Source: Anaerovirgula multivorans
GTDB lineage: Bacteria > Bacillota > Clostridia > Peptostreptococcales > Natronincolaceae
Assembly (NCBI RefSeq): GCF_900188145.1
Contig: NZ_FZOJ01000004.1
Location: forward strand, 124,001-188,000
Length of the DNA: 64,000 nt
Reading direction: 5' to 3'
The notes beneath the pieces were generated by a model that did not search any database, had not been told where the DNA came from, and saw only the letters and a list, made by a program, of their open reading frames with translations. The translations under genes were made by a program, and so were the position numbers. Of this stretch, positions 60,121-64,000 are shown in pieces. Within the stretch, counting starts at the first letter, position 1. Each line of letters begins with the position of its first letter.

Positions 60121-60986
60121 TACATTTCTACCTCCTTTTTCTTACTATAATAAATTTGTGTTAAAGTTATGGCGGCTACTGAAATAAGAAAAATAACAGC
60201 CTTTGCTTGAGCTAAGCCAAAGTTATTAAATGTAAAAGCAGTATTGTAAATATTCATTGCTATCATTTGTGTAGAATTGTAAGGGTTTCCTCTTGTTAAA
60301 GAAAGGTTTTGATCGTATAATTTAAAAGAGTTAGATAGCGTTAGAAAAATTCCTACTGTAAAGGCTGGTGCTACTAAAGGAACGGTTATATGCCTAAGGG
60401 TTTGTAGTTTGTTGGCACCATCGATTTCCGCAGCTTCATACATTGATTTAGGTATATTTTCTATGGCGGCAATATAAATCACCATCATATATCCAGCCAT
60501 CTGCCATGACATCAGTATGACTAGCCCCCAAAACCCTGTGCTTGTGGTAGCCAACCATCCCTGTAAAAAGGATATTCCCCATCTTACTCCTAAGGAATGA
60601 AATGCTCTTGTAAAAATAAATTGCCAAATAAAGCCTAGAATAAGTCCTCCAATTAAATTGGGCATAAAAAATATACTTCGTAAAAAATTGCTGATTTTTA
60701 ATCCTTTTGTTACTAATAAAGCTAAACCAAACCCCATTGCGTTAATGGTAATAACAGATACAAAGGCAAACTTAGCGGTGAATTTGAATGCATTTAAAAA
60801 CTCTTTGTCTCTAGTAAATACATTGATATAATTCCTTAATCCTATCCAATCTGCATTGTTATTGATGCCGTTCCAATTGGTAAAGGAAAAATATATTCCC
60901 ATCAATATCGGTATAATAACCACCACAACAAAAGATAGTAAGATAGGCCCTACAAAAAAGGTAAAAGATAATTTTGAATTTTTCAT
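60120..60986 (-). CDS. Maltodextrin-type ABC permease, MalF-like
   Basis: A 288-residue permease with six helices and the EAA loop MYEAAEIDGANKLQTLRHITVPLV near residue 195. It is the short type without the large periplasmic loop of enteric MalF. The ATG at 60986 has AAGGAGG six bases upstream; the longer frame is rejected. It lies 55 bases after the binding-protein gene and overlaps the second permease by one base. Confidence 0.92.
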   Translation of the reverse strand: MKNSKLSFTFFVGPILLSFVVVVIIPILMGIYFSFTNWNGINNNADWIGLRNYINVFTRDKEFLNAFKFTAKFAFVSVITINAMGFGLALLVTKGLKISNFLRSIFFMPNLIGGLILGFIWQFIFTRAFHSLGVRWGISFLQGWLATTSTGFWGLVILMSWQMAGYMMVIYIAAIENIPKSMYEAAEIDGANKLQTLRHITVPLVAPAFTVGIFLTLSNSFKLYDQNLSLTRGNPYNSTQMIAMNIYNTAFTFNNFGLAQAKAVIFLISVAAITLTQIYYSKKKEVEM

Positions 60987-61041
60987 GTTGACCTCCTTAT
61001 ACAACTGGGGGAGGAATATCCTCCCCTAGTGCCCTTTAAAC

Positions 61042-62376
61042 TTACCTCATATCCTCCCATTGCGTTTTAGCGTGTGAAATTACTTCTTCCCATGTAAAAG
61101 AGCCATCATAATATTTTTGAATATTACTTCCTAAAATCTCCATTCCCCAACCTGTTGGATAACCCATGAATACCCATGGAATTGTATTTCCTGCTTCAGC
61201 ATATCTCTTAACTGCCCTGCCTAAGGAGTCTTGAGGCTCGAAGTTATCAAAACCTTTTAATGGTGGTATAAAATAGAATTTATTAACAATAAAATCTTTT
61301 CCTGTATCAGATGTATATAACCAGTTTAAGAAATCTTTAGCAGCTTCTTTTTCTGTATCCCCTGCACCTTTGTTTATTGACCAATGCATTGGAACGCCAA
61401 CAGGAATCGAATTTTCCTTTGCACCAATTACCGGTATTGGTAATATGTCTAAGTTGTCAGCTACTTCTGGATCTACACCTTGCACGCCACCATAAATCCA
61501 GTTTCCTTGTTGGATAATAGCAACACGTTCAATAGCTATGCCTTCTTCAACCTGTGTTGTATAATCTACTGTATTTAAGTTTCTTTTGGAATTAGCGTTA
61601 GAAGAGTAATTGGCTTGTAGATCAATTAGCTGCTTTAATTGGTCTGCATATTTAAATTCAATTGTTTTTGCATCATAGCTATCTATAGAACTATCAAACT
61701 CTTGACCTAAGAAAGCATTAGAAGTATGAAGTCCTGTTAACCAAGTTTCTCTGGCTGCATATTCAAATACCGCTTCTAATAAAGGATATTGATCCTTTAA
61801 CTCTCCAGCCTTGATCTTAGCATCCAATGTTTTTGCTGCTTCTTCTAAGCTAGCGAAATCTACAATTTTAGATCCGTCAATACCTGCTTCTTCAAAAATC
61901 CCTTTATTATAAACTAGTCCATAGCCTTCTATGTTAAAAGGAAGAGCGTAGACTTTGCCATCCACTGTAGCACCAGATAACATTCCATCCAAGGCTAAAT
62001 CTACCCATGGTTGATCTGATAGATCTTCTAACTTACTCATCCAATCTTCCACATCTTGAGGCCCGCCAATATTGAATATTGTTGGTTCATTTCCCGATTG
62101 GAATATAGCTCTTAAAGCCGCTCCGTAATCATCTCCTCCCCCTACTGTTTGGATATTTATTTTTACATTTGGATTCTCATCTTCATAGGCTCTTGCTGCT
62201 TCCTCTAATTCCTTTACGATTTCCACCTTAAATTGAAATACATCTACTTGCACCTGTTCTTCAACTTCTTCTCTACTACCTGCTTCTTGCTGATTTGACG
62301 AGCATGCCGCCAACAGCAATGTAGAAAGTACTAACATCATAGCTATACCTAACACTAGTTTTCTTTTTAATCTCAT
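61042..62376 (-). CDS. Extracellular sugar-binding lipoprotein (maltodextrin type)
   Basis: A 444-residue solute-binding protein. The signal peptide ends in the lipobox LLAAC (cysteine about 25), with a glutamate-rich linker. The family-1 fold is supported by YALPFNIEGYGLVYNKGIFEEAGID near residues 120-145 and a late GYPTGWGMEILGSNIQKYYDG. Encoded ahead of the permeases and of glucan-degrading enzymes, so maltodextrins are the likely ligand. GGGGGAG precedes the ATG. Confidence 0.9.
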   Translation of the reverse strand: MRLKRKLVLGIAMMLVLSTLLLAACSSNQQEAGSREEVEEQVQVDVFQFKVEIVKELEEAARAYEDENPNVKINIQTVGGGDDYGAALRAIFQSGNEPTIFNIGGPQDVEDWMSKLEDLSDQPWVDLALDGMLSGATVDGKVYALPFNIEGYGLVYNKGIFEEAGIDGSKIVDFASLEEAAKTLDAKIKAGELKDQYPLLEAVFEYAARETWLTGLHTSNAFLGQEFDSSIDSYDAKTIEFKYADQLKQLIDLQANYSSNANSKRNLNTVDYTTQVEEGIAIERVAIIQQGNWIYGGVQGVDPEVADNLDILPIPVIGAKENSIPVGVPMHWSINKGAGDTEKEAAKDFLNWLYTSDTGKDFIVNKFYFIPPLKGFDNFEPQDSLGRAVKRYAEAGNTIPWVFMGYPTGWGMEILGSNIQKYYDGSFTWEEVISHAKTQWEDMR

Positions 62377-62411
62377 TATATTTCTCCCCCTTAATACTGA
62401 TTTTTAAAACC

Positions 62412-62423
62412 GATAACGCGCTT
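62412..62423. promoter_or_regulatory. Candidate LacI-type operator before the transporter operon
   Basis: GATAACGCGCTT, followed by GC, has a central CG step and a left half (G-TAACG) like the three repeats in front of the regulator gene. It lies about 40 bases before the binding-protein start. Confidence 0.35.
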
Positions 62424-62536
62424 GCTTTTTTCAGTCTTATATCCCGAAGTCTAATGTAACCCCACTTTTTTGTTTATATAGGGTGTCTAACCCTCTCAGC
62501 TAAATTTGATGATATGTAAATTCCACCCCCCTCTTA

Positions 62537-62592
62537 TTGCACTCTGCGAAAGTGACTGACACCAAATCAAAGATTTTGGTCATCTACTTTTA
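62537..62592 (+). repeat. 50-bp dispersed palindromic element, copy in front of the maltodextrin operon
   Basis: Starts TTGCACTCTGCGAAAGTGAC and contains ACCAAATC-AAA-GATTTTGGT. Nearly identical in reverse to 24425-24474 and related in its second half to the 55-bp tandem repeats at 7015. Confidence 0.8.
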
Positions 62593-62691
62593 AATAGAAT
62601 CACCTGTATCTTTTTAAACGATTCTTTTTCAACAAGCTTTACTGATAAAGAACCGCTAGAACCTACTATAAGCTTACTTGACCACTACCAT

Positions 62692-63762
<1,071 letters not shown>

Positions 63763-63765
63763 TTA

Positions 63766-63801
63766 GGTAACGTTTATGGTAACGTTTCCGGTAACGTTTC
63801 C
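63766..63801. promoter_or_regulatory. Three 12-bp LacI-type operator repeats
   Basis: GGTAACGTTT recurs at 63766, 63778 and 63790, exactly 12 bases apart. Each 12-mer (GGTAACGTTTCC in the second and third) is a near palindrome with a central CG. They sit directly upstream of the regulator's ribosome binding site. Confidence 0.65.
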
Positions 63802-63935
63802 AGTTATTGAATTAATTATATCAAAATTTTAGTATTTTTAAAATACATTTTTGATAATTTTTTAAATTTTTTTAAAATAAAAACTACTCTTATCAGCAAC
63901 ACAAATATGTGATTGAAAATGCTAACATTTCCAGA

Positions 63936-63997
63936 AATGGTGGTAAACCCTTCCCTGCTACAAGGTTTAATTGCATAGGGAAGAGTGTATGACCATT
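63936..63997. other. Structured hairpin near the window end
   Basis: AATGGT/ACCATT and CTTCCCT/AGGGAAG pair across about 60 bases. No run of T follows inside the window. Nothing else is seen in 63802-64000. Confidence 0.3.
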
Positions 63998-64000
63998 CCT

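Larger units (their letters stand above)
62377..62691. other. Promoter region of the maltodextrin operon
   Basis: Between the regulator stop and the binding-protein start. It holds a candidate LacI-type site at 62412-62423 and a copy of the dispersed 50-bp element at 62537-62586. No gene is seen. Confidence 0.55.

Overview
The window looks like chromosomal DNA of an anaerobic, spore-former-type clostridium, most like Alkaliphilus and its relatives. This is inferred from low G+C, strong GGAGG ribosome binding sites with many TTG/GTG starts, rubrerythrin, CitB-type regulators, 2-oxoacid:ferredoxin oxidoreductase and selenoprotein use. No transposase, rRNA, tRNA or CRISPR array was seen.

Layout. 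1-5.9 kb (minus): two flavoproteins, then a four-gene operon of response regulator, sensor kinase, unknown lipoprotein and nitroreductase. 6-10.4 kb: a polysaccharide deacetylase, a 55-bp tandem repeat, and ahbC-ahbD-ahbA-ahbB, a complete gene set for making heme from siroheme. 10.5-14 kb: a glycine-betaine-type ABC importer. 14.6-17.1 kb: a two-gene 2-oxoacid:ferredoxin oxidoreductase. 17.2-20.8 kb: two deacetylase paralogues, a QueG-like iron-sulfur protein, and a decayed DUF1874 gene (the viral/bacterial cA4 ring-nuclease family). 21-25.2 kb: a DUF6179/DUF6323-type pair, DNA polymerase IV and an AIM24-family protein. 25.4-31.5 kb (plus): a remnant CitA-like kinase, an intact CitB-like regulator, an exported fumarate-reductase-like lipoprotein, an HtrA-like protease and a large secreted unknown. 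31.5-35.2 kb (minus): alcohol dehydrogenase, YjiH-type membrane protein and aminotransferase. 35.5-43.7 kb: rubrerythrin, chemoreceptor, PflA-like radical SAM protein, ECF sigma/anti-sigma operon and a CheX-like protein.

The most notable stretch is 44.1-49.3 kb. It holds an FMN-binding lipoprotein, a Tat-signal lipoprotein of the C_GCAxxG_C_C redox family with an in-frame UGA followed by a bacterial SECIS-like hairpin (a selenoprotein), a divergent LysR regulator, a YeeE/TsuA-type transporter split into two proteins with a TusA-type sulfur carrier between them, and a minimal TatA-TatC exporter. I read it as one envelope redox module linking sulfur (or selenium) oxyanion uptake to an exported selenoprotein, with TatAC as its probable exporter.

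49.6-53 kb: a YtrA-type regulator with its ABC transporter under a perfect palindromic operator, and an M29 aminopeptidase. 53.1-63.8 kb (minus): a maltodextrin utilisation cluster (LacI regulator, ABC importer without its ATPase, GH31 alpha-glucosidase, 4-alpha-glucanotransferase, glycogen/maltodextrin phosphorylase).

Non-coding structure: two 152-bp copies of a dispersed hairpin element, a second family of about 50 bp with a central palindrome, and two further 120-130 bp inverted-repeat elements lie between genes.
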